Origin: a virus
Reading direction: 5' to 3' (one strand)
Virus record (IMG/VR): IMGVR_UViG_3300042988_000706
Location: 1-40,605 of that record
DNA length: 40,605 nucleotides
Part shown: in pieces, positions 18,655 to 27,161 of the stretch
Position numbering within the stretch: the first letter of the stretch is position 1
How the letters are laid out: each line of letters starts with the position of its first letter
Made by a program: the position numbers and the translations under genes
The notes under the pieces: generated by a model
Told to the model about the DNA's origin: nothing
The model's database searches: none
Seen by the model: only the letters and a program-made list of their open reading frames with translations

Positions 18655-19578
18655 CTAGCGACCGCTATTGCTAAAACCTGAAAGCGTACCTGTGGACTCG
18701 TAGTAACCACCATAAGCATCCTCAATATCAACATTCCTTCCCGGCTGTTTTAAAGAATCTCTTGCTTCCTCAAACTTTTGCTGAAAAAATGATGCCGTGT
18801 TAGGGTCAATTAGCAACATGAAATTAGCGGCGAGGAAATAAGCTCCTGACAATGCAGCCGCATCATCTACTAGGATGGTGTCCGTTAGTGCTGTTATTGC
18901 CGCTGGGGTTGGCTTATAAACAATTTTCGTCGTCGATTTGATATCGTTGTCAACAACGAAGCTATTACCTTCGATATCTAAACTAATCCCTTGATATTTA
19001 AAATCGCATTCGTCAATGACGATATCTTGCCATCTGCAATCTGTAGGCAGTGCAACGCGAACCTCTTTTCTATATTCAGGTATTACATAATATTTGCTAG
19101 AGTAAAGTGCATAGTTTTTGAGCACAGTTAAATAAGTGCCGGATATGCTTATCCGTGACTTTGTGGCTCCTGATGTCGGAGTTACCGCCGCCGAATACCT
19201 AGTCACATCTCCGTCTGCTTTTGTGACTGTTGCAAGCGTGTTCCAGGTGCTTGTATAGTCCTGGATTAATACCGTACACGGAGCGTCAATTTCGAAAGTG
19301 TAGCTTTTAACTGAGCCGCTTCCCTCAAGTACTAGAGTTCCGGTGCTCATAACCTTGTCGTCATAGCCGTATACAATTAAATCTGTGTGAGGTCTGTGAA
19401 TATGCTCATACGTTTTGTAGTATCTGCCGAATCTTGAAATCTCGTTTTGCCACATTGTTAATAGGCTTGGTGCTTCTGCATCAGTTTTGATTCGTCTGTT
19501 TGTATCAACAGTTCCCGAAGCAGTGCCACGCCTTTGCATAAGGTCGTATGCGAGCGTTACAATTGCGCTTGCTAACAT
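18655..19578 (-). CDS. Head-tail connector/adaptor protein
   Basis: About 307 residues from the ATG at 19578, chosen because GAAGGGAGGG lies 6 bases upstream. An in-frame ATG at 19611 falls inside a hairpin. N-terminal helices (ASAIVTLAYDLMQ, then APSLLTMWQNEISRF) and the C-terminal AANFMLLIDPNTASFFQQKFEEARDSL resemble connector proteins that build the ring below the portal. A beta-rich insert lies between. Position after the coat genes and before the propeller protein agrees. P22 gp4-like function is inferred. Confidence 0.6.
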   Translation of the reverse strand: MLASAIVTLAYDLMQRRGTASGTVDTNRRIKTDAEAPSLLTMWQNEISRFGRYYKTYEHIHRPHTDLIVYGYDDKVMSTGTLVLEGSGSVKSYTFEIDAPCTVLIQDYTSTWNTLATVTKADGDVTRYSAAVTPTSGATKSRISISGTYLTVLKNYALYSSKYYVIPEYRKEVRVALPTDCRWQDIVIDECDFKYQGISLDIEGNSFVVDNDIKSTTKIVYKPTPAAITALTDTILVDDAAALSGAYFLAANFMLLIDPNTASFFQQKFEEARDSLKQPGRNVDIEDAYGGYYESTGTLSGFSNSGR

Positions 19579-19595
19579 AATTAACCCTCCCTTCA

Positions 19596-19620
19596 AAAAT
19601 AAAGGAGGCAAAATGCCTCC
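19596..19620 (-). terminator. Intergenic hairpin/attenuator after the decoration gene
   Basis: On the minus strand GGAGGC-ATTTT-GCCTCC is followed by TTTATTTTTG (hairpin 19604-19620, U-rich tail 19596-19603). It sits between the decoration gene and the connector gene. A partial terminator here would keep coat and decoration proteins abundant while letting some transcripts continue. Confidence 0.65.
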
Positions 19621-19645
19621 TCCATATTCTTTTTAAAACTGTTAA

Positions 19646-20041
19646 CTAGTTGGCGATTGGTTCATTAACGACAGATACAGTGAACACATGTTCGCTTGCG
19701 AGCTTTTTGCCCGAAGCCGGCGTAGCCGTGATTACAATCGTTCCATCTGCGAGCTTAAATGCTGCCGATTCCAGATAGATAATTTTGCTAGTAGCCTGTG
19801 CCACGGTGATAGTTTTAGCTGCCTTAGCCGCCCAATATCCTGTGCCTGCCGAAATCACGCAAGATACAGTACCGTGAGTTGGTCCATTTGTTAACATAAT
19901 AGCCATCTTTGCATCGCGCTCAGTTGGCGTAATAACAAACGCCTGAGCAGTGTTTGCTGTGTCAGTAGTTGCTACGTTAGCGGTAATTAGCTTACCGTCA
20001 TTGAGCAAGCCCTGAGTGTTAGTTACTGTAATATCTGCCAT
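19646..20041 (-). CDS. Small beta-rich protein next to coat, candidate head decoration protein
   Basis: 131 residues from the ATG at 20041, which follows AGGGAGG by about 9 bases. The ATG at 20062 precedes that site and is unlikely. The sequence is Thr/Ala-rich and beta-predicted throughout (GTVSCVISAGTGYW, KTITVAQATSKIIYLE, GTIVITATPASG), like an Ig-like fold. A gene of this kind directly after the coat gene usually encodes a capsid decoration or cement protein. No specific family is recognised. Confidence 0.6.
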   Translation of the reverse strand: MADITVTNTQGLLNDGKLITANVATTDTANTAQAFVITPTERDAKMAIMLTNGPTHGTVSCVISAGTGYWAAKAAKTITVAQATSKIIYLESAAFKLADGTIVITATPASGKKLASEHVFTVSVVNEPIAN

Positions 20042-20071
20042 GGGGATTAACCTCCCTTTCATTTAGTTAAA

Positions 20072-20911
20072 TTAGATTGCTGTTTCTGCCGCCTTAGTGA
20101 ATACTCCGAGCTTGATTTCTTTTGGTCTGATAATCTTTGCGCCGAATACGTGGCGACCACGGACACCAGCACCGAAAAAGTCAGGATGAGGGTTGATAAC
20201 ATTTGTCTCAACCATCTGGTCAGCATAACCAATAGCGCGATATGAGCCAGCCATTACTTGAGATATCGGTGTTCCGGCGGTACCTGTATTCACAACTTGT
20301 GTAGATACATACACGTCAAAGCCGAGGTCATCAGTAAATGTGATACCGTCTTTTGCATTAGAGCCGTTTTTAATTTGGAACTTGATTCCAGCAAGAGTTA
20401 ACTTAGTCTGAATCCAAGGAGGTACTACCATCCACATGTTCTTACGTGGCACGTTTTCATTCGCGAGTGCTTCTTCGAGTTCGGCAATTGAAGACAAAAC
20501 AGTTGTCGAATCCAAAGTTGTATCTGTTACTGCGGCACTTAATTGAGAGTAGAAACCCATCAAGTAAGAGTCGGCAGTAGCTTGAAGCTGATACATTGCT
20601 TCTCTAGCCTGATCCATCTGGATGTTTACGTTCGCACGCTTTTCATCCAATGATGGGATTTTAAACGCATAGTAGTTGTCTTGGTCGATGTACATAGTGA
20701 TTCCTGCGTCACTAACATCTTCGTAAGTTACAGAGCCAGCATAAGCGGCAACTGTTGGCTTAGATAGTCCTGGGAATCTAACTGCGTCCCCAGCCTTTTT
20801 GATTTCACCTTCATAGGCGTTGTAACAGATTTGCTTTGCAACTAGATTCGCGTGTAAATCTCTCAGTACCGTAGCCGCGATATGCTCCGGGGTAAAGTTT
20901 TTAACTGACAT
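20072..20911 (-). CDS. Major capsid protein (P22 coat-like, HK97 fold)
   Basis: A 279-residue protein. The N-terminal NFTPEHIAATVLRDLHANLVAKQICY with the following GDAVRFPGLSKPTV matches P22-type coat proteins. A central helix (KRANVNIQMDQAREAMYQLQATADSYLMG) and the C-terminal AKIIRPKEIKLGVFTK fit the HK97 spine and P-domain. It follows a scaffold gene, as expected for this capsid class. GAGGTGAG precedes the ATG. It forms the icosahedral shell. Confidence 0.85.
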   Translation of the reverse strand: MSVKNFTPEHIAATVLRDLHANLVAKQICYNAYEGEIKKAGDAVRFPGLSKPTVAAYAGSVTYEDVSDAGITMYIDQDNYYAFKIPSLDEKRANVNIQMDQAREAMYQLQATADSYLMGFYSQLSAAVTDTTLDSTTVLSSIAELEEALANENVPRKNMWMVVPPWIQTKLTLAGIKFQIKNGSNAKDGITFTDDLGFDVYVSTQVVNTGTAGTPISQVMAGSYRAIGYADQMVETNVINPHPDFFGAGVRGRHVFGAKIIRPKEIKLGVFTKAAETAI

Positions 20912-20952
20912 TGTTGCTCACCTCGTAGTTTTAGATTGAGGTGTCTAACGCC

Positions 20953-21777
20953 TTATTCCCATTGTTTTCTACTAGCTTCCACTTTGTCGTAGTTGTCATA
21001 TATTTCTTGGATACTCATTGTTTTGTAAACATCGTAAGGAATGAAATCTCCTTTACCTACTGCTCCACCTACCGCGCTTGGGCTGTTTAACTTATTCTTG
21101 GAGTTGGCTTGCTGAGCCACCATCCCTTTCCTAAGCTTTTCATTCTCCGCATTTAATTCTTGTAGTCTTTGGTGTGCGTATGCATCAGCGAGCGGTTTCC
21201 CAGCATGCACTTGCTCCCAAGTTTCTGCACTAATCTGACTCGAATGCACAGTCGGATATTGCCGAACAAAGTCTTGTAACATTGCTTGGTTCTGTGCTTC
21301 ACTTGCCCTTTGTGCTTCCATCTGCTGAGTTCTTTGGATATAAGCGGCAATCTCAGGACTAATATTGTGCTGTTCGGCGAGCATTAATGCTTCCTGCTCC
21401 GCTTGTTGTTGGCGTGTAGCCTCAACTAGCGCCTCAACACTTACTCCTAACTTGCGTGCTTCTTGCTCCATAAAGCTTCTGGCAGGGTCGTTCTTTAACG
21501 CATTTTGACGCTCTCTCTCAACGCGACTGCGAACGATATTATCAAGCTCGTCCTGCGTGAAATACTTTTGTTCCGGCACTTCTGGCACTTCAGGTGTTTC
21601 TTGGGGATTTTGTTCGAATGAATCTGTGGTATCTGGGTTTACCTGCCCATCAGTGAGTGAATCCGAAGGATTCTGACCATCTGTATCGTCGATGTCACCG
21701 GTAAATTGAGTTACACTTTGTTCTCCATCGTTTGTTATAGCGGTCAAGTCTCCGCTTTGTGTTAGCACATCTTCCAT
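20953..21777 (-). CDS. Scaffolding protein
   Basis: A 274-residue acidic, glutamine-rich protein. The first 70 residues are Asp/Thr/Pro-rich and disordered. QKYFTQDELDNIVRSRVERERQ (about 80-100) begins a long helical region reaching residue 215, a pattern typical of phage scaffolds that guide coat assembly and then leave the capsid. It lies between portal and coat. GGAGGCGTAGC precedes the ATG. Confidence 0.8.
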   Translation of the reverse strand: MEDVLTQSGDLTAITNDGEQSVTQFTGDIDDTDGQNPSDSLTDGQVNPDTTDSFEQNPQETPEVPEVPEQKYFTQDELDNIVRSRVERERQNALKNDPARSFMEQEARKLGVSVEALVEATRQQQAEQEALMLAEQHNISPEIAAYIQRTQQMEAQRASEAQNQAMLQDFVRQYPTVHSSQISAETWEQVHAGKPLADAYAHQRLQELNAENEKLRKGMVAQQANSKNKLNSPSAVGGAVGKGDFIPYDVYKTMSIQEIYDNYDKVEASRKQWE

Positions 21778-21803
21778 GCTACGCCTCCATTTACAAATTT
21801 AGT

Positions 21804-23729
21804 TTACACTATATTTTGATGCCCTGCAAACATCTCTGATAATGCTTGTGCTTGTTCTTCAACTGGCAATTCTTGAATCCTACCTTGAAGCTCCGGCGGC
21901 AAGCTGTTGTAAAACTCCATAATCATGTCTTCAGGTGGTGCTTGTGGCGGTGCTTCTTGCCCTGCTTCTGGCGGTGCCATCTCTGGCGGCATACCTTGAG
22001 GCATTCCTTCAGGTGGTGCGGCTGGTGCTTGTGGGTTGGCTGCTTGCGCTGCCTGTGCTGCTTGTATCATCTGCTGAGCTACCGCAGGAGGTGGATTGTC
22101 TTTAATCTCTTTCTTGAGCTGCTCTTGTTTAGGCACATACCCAGTAGGAACACGCTCTAAGTACTGCTCTAGCGTGATGTACCCTGCATGCAGTAGGTTG
22201 TCCAAAGTCTGAACCGAAGCAAGCTGTGACCAGTGGCTAGAGGCTCCAACATCAATCTTGACTCTGGTATCTTTAGGCTTGTCCATCATGTTGAGCATAT
22301 CGGCTTGAGGGTTGTTGTCCTTGACATAATTAATAGGTCTAGGGATGTCATACTTGGATGTCATGAAGTCTAGCCAAATACTGCCGATGTCCTCAATGAA
22401 CTGGTAGTACGCCGCTTTTGTGTTCTCTAGTGGCACTGCTGAGCTTTGCTGTATGGCTATAATAGCGGCGGCGTTCTCTGGTCGGATATTACCGAGAATA
22501 ACATCGTTAACGCCCATAACCTCGAACGAGCGGTCAATGGTGCGGTCAAATAGCTGTACTACGATTGGGTTAATCTGAGCTGGCAAGATTTGCTGAACTG
22601 CGTTGTCGAGACTGCCATCTACTTTGATAGCTACACCGACCTTGTTAGTCCAGTTTGCAATGCGGCTAGAGTCGTAGGCAATCTTTCCAAATGCGCTATC
22701 CATCGTCCAGCGGCTCATAATTGCGTGTAACTTATTCACGACAATCTGGTTAGGTATCATCTCTTCTATCGGACTAGCACCGTGATAAGTGCCCTTCTTG
22801 GGAATCCAGTTTAATAAACTGACTGGATATAGCTTTAACCCTGTGTCGTACGGTTTCCTGACCAGCGCAGAACGGGTATACTTAGCGTTCCAGATAGTCC
22901 TTGTTTTCTTGTCATACCAGAACCGATTGATGTAGGTTGCTTTACGTGCTGTAGTTAACTCAACCTTGGACGTGTCTCCTGCCGAATAGATATAATCATC
23001 ATCAGGACTGATTTTGTCAGGCTCGCCGCCATACTCCTTAGCTTCGTCGATTAATGCCATAGCCGATGTTCGACCAGTTAAAAGGACATAATCCTGTACT
23101 GGTTTACCATTTCGGTTGATGTCAGAACACTGAGGGTCTGCGAGGAATAGATGAGTGATAGGCAATAGCACTGTGCAAAAATCGCCTTCAATCTCAACTG
23201 GCTCCTCCATCATGGTTCCGTCTTCGTGATACTTGGGAATACCTTCGTCGTCAACTACGGGTGCAACCCCACCGGAAGAACCAACTTCTTGCTCAGCATC
23301 CCAGTAGGTATAGGCTACTGCCGAACCACTGACAGCCGCTTCCCTGAGCGATTCCCTAAGCATCATGTCCATCTTCAACGATTCCCATCGGTTCCTTGCG
23401 TGCCCGTTTAGTGCATCGATAAATGGGTCGTTCTCGTCGTTCCATGCGGTGTATCGCATAGTGACAGGCTCTGAGGCTATGCTTGATACGTCAAAGTCTA
23501 CGACACGCCGAAGGAAGTTAAACACTGGCGTTGGCAGACCATTAGCGTTCAAACCTTCCCAATGCTTGCCGACATAAAAACGATAGTTCTTGTCGATATT
23601 AGTATAAGCACCGATGCGATTGTTATACTCAATACCTGCTTGATACTCTTGCCATGCGGTAGTTTCGGGAAGCTGAGTCTTTAACCCCCTTACAACCGCC
23701 TTCACACCTTCCTTGAGTCCTTCAATCAT
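21804..23729 (-). CDS. Portal protein
   Basis: A 641-residue protein. N-terminal helices with YRFYVGKHWEG and PVFNFLRRVVDFDVSSIASEPV, then GVNDVILGNIRPENAAAI further on, match podovirus-type portals. The last 100 residues are rich in proline, alanine and glutamine, a low-complexity tail. Twelve copies would form the DNA entry ring. It starts in an ATGA overlap with the small membrane protein upstream, within the terminase-portal-scaffold-coat order usual for tailed phages. Confidence 0.85.
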   Translation of the reverse strand: MIEGLKEGVKAVVRGLKTQLPETTAWQEYQAGIEYNNRIGAYTNIDKNYRFYVGKHWEGLNANGLPTPVFNFLRRVVDFDVSSIASEPVTMRYTAWNDENDPFIDALNGHARNRWESLKMDMMLRESLREAAVSGSAVAYTYWDAEQEVGSSGGVAPVVDDEGIPKYHEDGTMMEEPVEIEGDFCTVLLPITHLFLADPQCSDINRNGKPVQDYVLLTGRTSAMALIDEAKEYGGEPDKISPDDDYIYSAGDTSKVELTTARKATYINRFWYDKKTRTIWNAKYTRSALVRKPYDTGLKLYPVSLLNWIPKKGTYHGASPIEEMIPNQIVVNKLHAIMSRWTMDSAFGKIAYDSSRIANWTNKVGVAIKVDGSLDNAVQQILPAQINPIVVQLFDRTIDRSFEVMGVNDVILGNIRPENAAAIIAIQQSSAVPLENTKAAYYQFIEDIGSIWLDFMTSKYDIPRPINYVKDNNPQADMLNMMDKPKDTRVKIDVGASSHWSQLASVQTLDNLLHAGYITLEQYLERVPTGYVPKQEQLKKEIKDNPPPAVAQQMIQAAQAAQAANPQAPAAPPEGMPQGMPPEMAPPEAGQEAPPQAPPEDMIMEFYNSLPPELQGRIQELPVEEQAQALSEMFAGHQNIV

Positions 23730-23986
23730 AGTTTTCTGTCTCCCATTTTTTCATCATAGGATAGCAATTGCGATAGTGCGTTTAGTGCTTCAGATTCTTT
23801 TCCGTCGTCAACTACGGAGTCCGATGTCTTACTCATTTTAGGAAGGATAGATAGGTTTACTCCGTCCTTTTTTGCGATGCCTTGAAGTATCCTTAAAATA
23901 AATGTCATTGCAATTGCGATTGATACGCAGGTTGTAGCGATTAAAAGCAATAAAACACTAGTGATTAAACCCGATAGCATATCCAC
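23726..23986 (-). CDS. Small membrane protein between terminase and portal
   Basis: 86 residues if it starts at GTG 23986, which has GGAGG 7 bases upstream. A GTG at 24013 and an ATG at 23980 are alternatives. One long hydrophobic segment (LSGLITSVLLLLIATTCVSIAIAMTFI) is followed by a basic stretch (ILRILQGIAKKDG) and a soluble acidic tail. It could be a holin or membrane anchor, but a position between TerL and portal is unusual for either. No family is recognised. Confidence 0.6.
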   Translation of the reverse strand: MDMLSGLITSVLLLLIATTCVSIAIAMTFILRILQGIAKKDGVNLSILPKMSKTSDSVVDDGKESEALNALSQLLSYDEKMGDRKL

Positions 23987-24016
23987 CTGCACACCTCCAT
24001 AGTTTGCTAACACTTC

Positions 24017-24205
24017 TTACCTGTGGACTTTTTCGTAGACTGAGAGCTTGATTTCGGCTTCTTTGAGCTGGGCTTTGAGCTTTTTGATTTCGTCTTCTGA
24101 CTCTTTCGAGGGAACTTGTTCAGAACTTTTTCTAGTAGATTCAAAAACATAACCTCCTATCAAAAACATAATGACTAATATTGTACTACAATAAACTTCC
24201 CACAT
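24017..24205 (-). CDS. Small membrane/coiled-coil protein after terminase
   Basis: 62 residues from the ATG at 24205, four bases after the TerL stop, with GGGGTGAG just before. The open frame continues upstream to 24373 inside TerL, but that part is a shadow. Residues 3-21 are hydrophobic (EVYCSTILVIMFLIGGYVF). Residues 33-60 are charged and heptad-like (EDEIKKLKAQLKEAEIKL). The single-pass plus coiled-coil layout resembles small lysis or spanin-like proteins, and also packaging accessories. The role is unknown. Confidence 0.55.
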   Translation of the reverse strand: MWEVYCSTILVIMFLIGGYVFESTRKSSEQVPSKESEDEIKKLKAQLKEAEIKLSVYEKVHR

Positions 24206-24209
24206 AAAC

Positions 24210-25763
24210 TCACCCCGTGAACTCTCCGGCGCATAGACTAAATATCTCTTTTTCCCATGCGTCCTGTGTCTCAACATCTTCTTTGCCGAAGGTGCGAACT
24301 GTATCAACTCTAGGTCGCTTGCCTTCCGCAGGTTGCATATATTTAATCTTCCAAATAGCCTGGCTGAGAGCATCTACGATGTCATCTGTCTGACCATTGG
24401 GAAACATTTTAAACTCCTTGAGGAAAACTTCTTTCCATGCGGCGTACTGAGGCAGATATACCGCTCCTGATTCAATCCACGGAGTGACCGCTTGTAGCCT
24501 CGCTATCTTGCTTTCCTTCGGGATGACGGGAATAATGCCTGTAATCTTCTTTTTGGTGCGCAGCGTGTCTATAATCGCCGCTCCGTTGGCTTTCTCCTCT
24601 ATGTAAATAATGTCTCTAGGCTTTCTCATTGCCATGATTGCGTCACACGTTTCTAAGAAGGTCATCCTTTGCCGAGTCATGTCAAGGATGTACATATTGC
24701 CTGAATGCGCTATACCGAGTCTCATAATGACCACATAGTCCGAAGTGTCAGACTTTTTAAATGCCGCATCGACCGAAACACAGTAGCGTGTAATAGGCTC
24801 CGGTACTACGCCCGAATACCACTGCCACCACTCTTCCTTAACTAATCCTCCGTCCGGCGGTGCTGGCTCCTGGAGATACTGACCAGCATACGCATAGTCG
24901 CCCATTGTCTTTTCTAATGACTCTAACTCGCTTTTGCTTTGGTGCTCCTCCCACAAGATGTCAAAACGCTTGCGGTGTATAGTGCGCTTTGACATCGGGA
25001 ATATAAGCGTCCTGTCTTCCCGTTCTTCTGATGGCAACTTCACGTGGACGTAATCGCCGAGGTCAATACACAAGCCCGATACGTCCATCTCGTGAAGCCT
25101 TTGCATGACGACTACTATTCGACCTGTCGACTGGTCATTTAAACGGCTCTGCAAGGTTGTTCGAAAGTAATCTACGGTAGTTTGTCGCTGTAAATCTGAC
25201 TCCGCGCCCTTGGGGTCGTGAGGGTCATCTACGATTAGAAGGTCACCACCGAGTCCTGTTGCAGTACCTGGCATTGGGCTTGCTAACATCATGCCTGTTC
25301 GGGTGTTGTCGATACGCTTCTGCGTGTTCATATCAGCCGAAAGGATAACGTGGGGGAATAACTGCCGATAAAGTGAGCTTGTGAGGATATTACGCCTGTC
25401 TATGTTGAACTTCTTCGATAAGGCATCGGCGTAAGAGAAGGACAGCATACGCCACTCAGGTTTCCGCGCCCAAAGCCACGCACCGAACATGACCGAAGTT
25501 AAAATACTTTTCATATTTCTAGGCGGTAGGTTGAGCAGTAGGCGTTTAATCTGTCCACACTCCACTGCTTCAAGGTGTTCTATCATGTAATGTATGTGCC
25601 AGTTATCCTTGTAGACGGTTGTAGGCTCCAACACGTTCCAGAACGTAGTCTGGAACGCAAGGAGAGAGTCCTTGCATAGCTCGCGCATTTCGGCTAAGAG
25701 GTATTCGTCATAAAGTGATAACATATTTTCAGGGATATCATTCGGGCTCAGTATTTCGCGCAT
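24210..25763 (-). CDS. terL: Terminase large subunit (packaging ATPase-nuclease)
   Basis: A 517-residue DNA-packaging motor. The deviant Walker A is LPPRNMKS (79-86), Walker B LLIVDD (175-180) and the coupling motif GRIVVVMQRLHE (214-225). The nuclease acids are D332 (VSVDAAF), E389/E390 (IYIEEKANG) and D461/D464 (TDDIVDAL). All expected motifs are intact. The ATG follows GAGGCGG and overlaps the TerS gene by 26 bases. It cuts and pumps phage DNA through the portal. Confidence 0.95.
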   Translation of the reverse strand: MREILSPNDIPENMLSLYDEYLLAEMRELCKDSLLAFQTTFWNVLEPTTVYKDNWHIHYMIEHLEAVECGQIKRLLLNLPPRNMKSILTSVMFGAWLWARKPEWRMLSFSYADALSKKFNIDRRNILTSSLYRQLFPHVILSADMNTQKRIDNTRTGMMLASPMPGTATGLGGDLLIVDDPHDPKGAESDLQRQTTVDYFRTTLQSRLNDQSTGRIVVVMQRLHEMDVSGLCIDLGDYVHVKLPSEEREDRTLIFPMSKRTIHRKRFDILWEEHQSKSELESLEKTMGDYAYAGQYLQEPAPPDGGLVKEEWWQWYSGVVPEPITRYCVSVDAAFKKSDTSDYVVIMRLGIAHSGNMYILDMTRQRMTFLETCDAIMAMRKPRDIIYIEEKANGAAIIDTLRTKKKITGIIPVIPKESKIARLQAVTPWIESGAVYLPQYAAWKEVFLKEFKMFPNGQTDDIVDALSQAIWKIKYMQPAEGKRPRVDTVRTFGKEDVETQDAWEKEIFSLCAGEFTG

Positions 25764-26043
25764 TCTTGACCGCCTCGCGTGCCGCTAATAGCGTGCTGTG
25801 CAGTTCATCGCGGCTGTTGGTTGTAACATTGATAGTCTGGCTAGAGTCAACTAAGCTATAAATATCAGCTAGGCTTTTGGCGGCGTTGTTCCTGTCTCTT
25901 ACTGCCGCAACTGTTTCAATAATCTCAGCTACAGAGTCGCCGGCTAAGTTTCGGGTCACAACAATGTGCTGGTCTTTTACTTCGCCAGACATTACAGCGT
26001 CGAAATAGTCAACTACCTTGCGTTTCTGCTTGTCGGTATACAT
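25738..26043 (-). CDS. terS: Terminase small subunit (probable)
   Basis: About 101 residues from the ATG at 26043, the first good start after AAGGAGG (26053-26059). A longer open frame to 26091 has no site. Helical N-terminus (MYTDKQKRKVVDYFDAVMSG), a central helical oligomerisation-type segment and a C-terminal tail with SRDELHSTLLAAREAVKN are consistent with TerS. The assignment depends mainly on overlap with and position directly before TerL. It would recognise the packaging site. Confidence 0.7.
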   Translation of the reverse strand: MYTDKQKRKVVDYFDAVMSGEVKDQHIVVTRNLAGDSVAEIIETVAAVRDRNNAAKSLADIYSLVDSSQTINVTTNSRDELHSTLLAAREAVKNARNTEPE

Positions 26044-26076
26044 GTATACATGCACCTCCTTTGTATTTAGTATACT

Positions 26077-26104
26077 AAAAAAAACAACCACTGTTTTGAG
26101 TGGC
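26077..26104 (-). terminator. Intrinsic terminator upstream of terS
   Basis: On the minus strand GCCACT-CAAAAC-AGTGGT (26087-26104) is followed by about eight U residues after TTG. It lies between the second paralogue and terS. No convincing promoter is visible between it and terS, so late transcription may depend on read-through. Confidence 0.8.
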
Positions 26105-26165
26105 TGTTTCTTTGGCTTGCCTCGCGTTATTTTGTTTTCACTGATAGGTTATTGGTGATGCTAGA

Positions 26166-27161
26166 TTATTTAATGCCTTCTTTTTCTTTAATAGAGCCGA
26201 TGATAGCATCAATCAATTTGTCAAATTCAGGGCTAAAACCCTTACACTTCTCACCTGATTCAATCACTTTTTTAGCCGATGAAGACCTGATACTTTCTTC
26301 ACTGCATCTTTCACAACAATACTCAGAGCCAAGGTCAGGGTCAGGGTCATCCATGTCTCTTAGACCAACAAGCATTGCGCCTACTTGGATATACATATCA
26401 TTGTTTTCGGTTACGGTGTCCGGTGTTTCTATCGAGTATTCGTCAAACATAATAACAAACATGATTAGCGTGTGTGCTAATAAACTGCGTAGCTTGATTT
26501 CGTGCTTCTTTGGCATCCGCTCAATTGCTTTTGGTAGTTGAGTGTTAATTGCAATTAAAACCTTAAACAAAAACTTCTCGTGTACCTCGTCGTCGCTAAA
26601 CACCATTTGAGGACTCATGACACTATCGGTTCTCACTGCTCCCATAAAACAACCCATGATTAGATTCAAAGTATGGTTGGCTTCCTTAGCATCCATATCC
26701 ATTAAGTTGTTGATTCTAGCAGTGCCAAATAGCTGACACCTTACAAACGCATAGATTAATATTTGCAGTAAGCCAACAACGTCTTTTAACGAATCATCAG
26801 CGTCAGCGTCTAGTTTATCCATCATAATCATACAACCCCAGTATTGCTTTTCAAGCGTTGTATACCGTGGCGAGCTGTGCAAAAACTTTCTTTCGCCGAT
26901 GGGTAAGTCTCTGTTTGAACCGTTTAGCCGATAGTCAATCGCGTTATTGTCCTCAATTAATTCAGTTATAGCACGCCATTCTTTATTTGTGAATGGTTTA
27001 AGGTTTAACTCTACCACAAAACTCTTACCATGACTGCCAGCATCATCTATGCTAAATACTCTGTCGCCTATACCCTTTACAACCTCAATTAACTTTTCTC
27101 TTTCTTCTTTGGATAAAACCTCAACCTCGTCCATAGCCTCTTTACAACTGTCCTCTGTCAT
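26166..27161 (-). CDS. Tandem paralogue B, unknown function
   Basis: A 331-residue mostly helical protein. It is clearly related to the adjacent upstream gene. LIEVVKGIGDRVFSIDD (24-40) matches LIEVIKSIGDRVLTIED, LKPFTNKEWRAI matches IKGFSDEEWDAI, and LLQILIYAFVRCQLFG and GEKCKGFSPEFDKLID have counterparts. It carries a CCERC cysteine group near residue 290 that the paralogue lacks. The ATG directly follows the upstream TAA, with GAAGGGGAAG as ribosome binding site. No known domain is recognised. Confidence 0.8.
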   Translation of the reverse strand: MTEDSCKEAMDEVEVLSKEEREKLIEVVKGIGDRVFSIDDAGSHGKSFVVELNLKPFTNKEWRAITELIEDNNAIDYRLNGSNRDLPIGERKFLHSSPRYTTLEKQYWGCMIMMDKLDADADDSLKDVVGLLQILIYAFVRCQLFGTARINNLMDMDAKEANHTLNLIMGCFMGAVRTDSVMSPQMVFSDDEVHEKFLFKVLIAINTQLPKAIERMPKKHEIKLRSLLAHTLIMFVIMFDEYSIETPDTVTENNDMYIQVGAMLVGLRDMDDPDPDLGSEYCCERCSEESIRSSSAKKVIESGEKCKGFSPEFDKLIDAIIGSIKEKEGIK

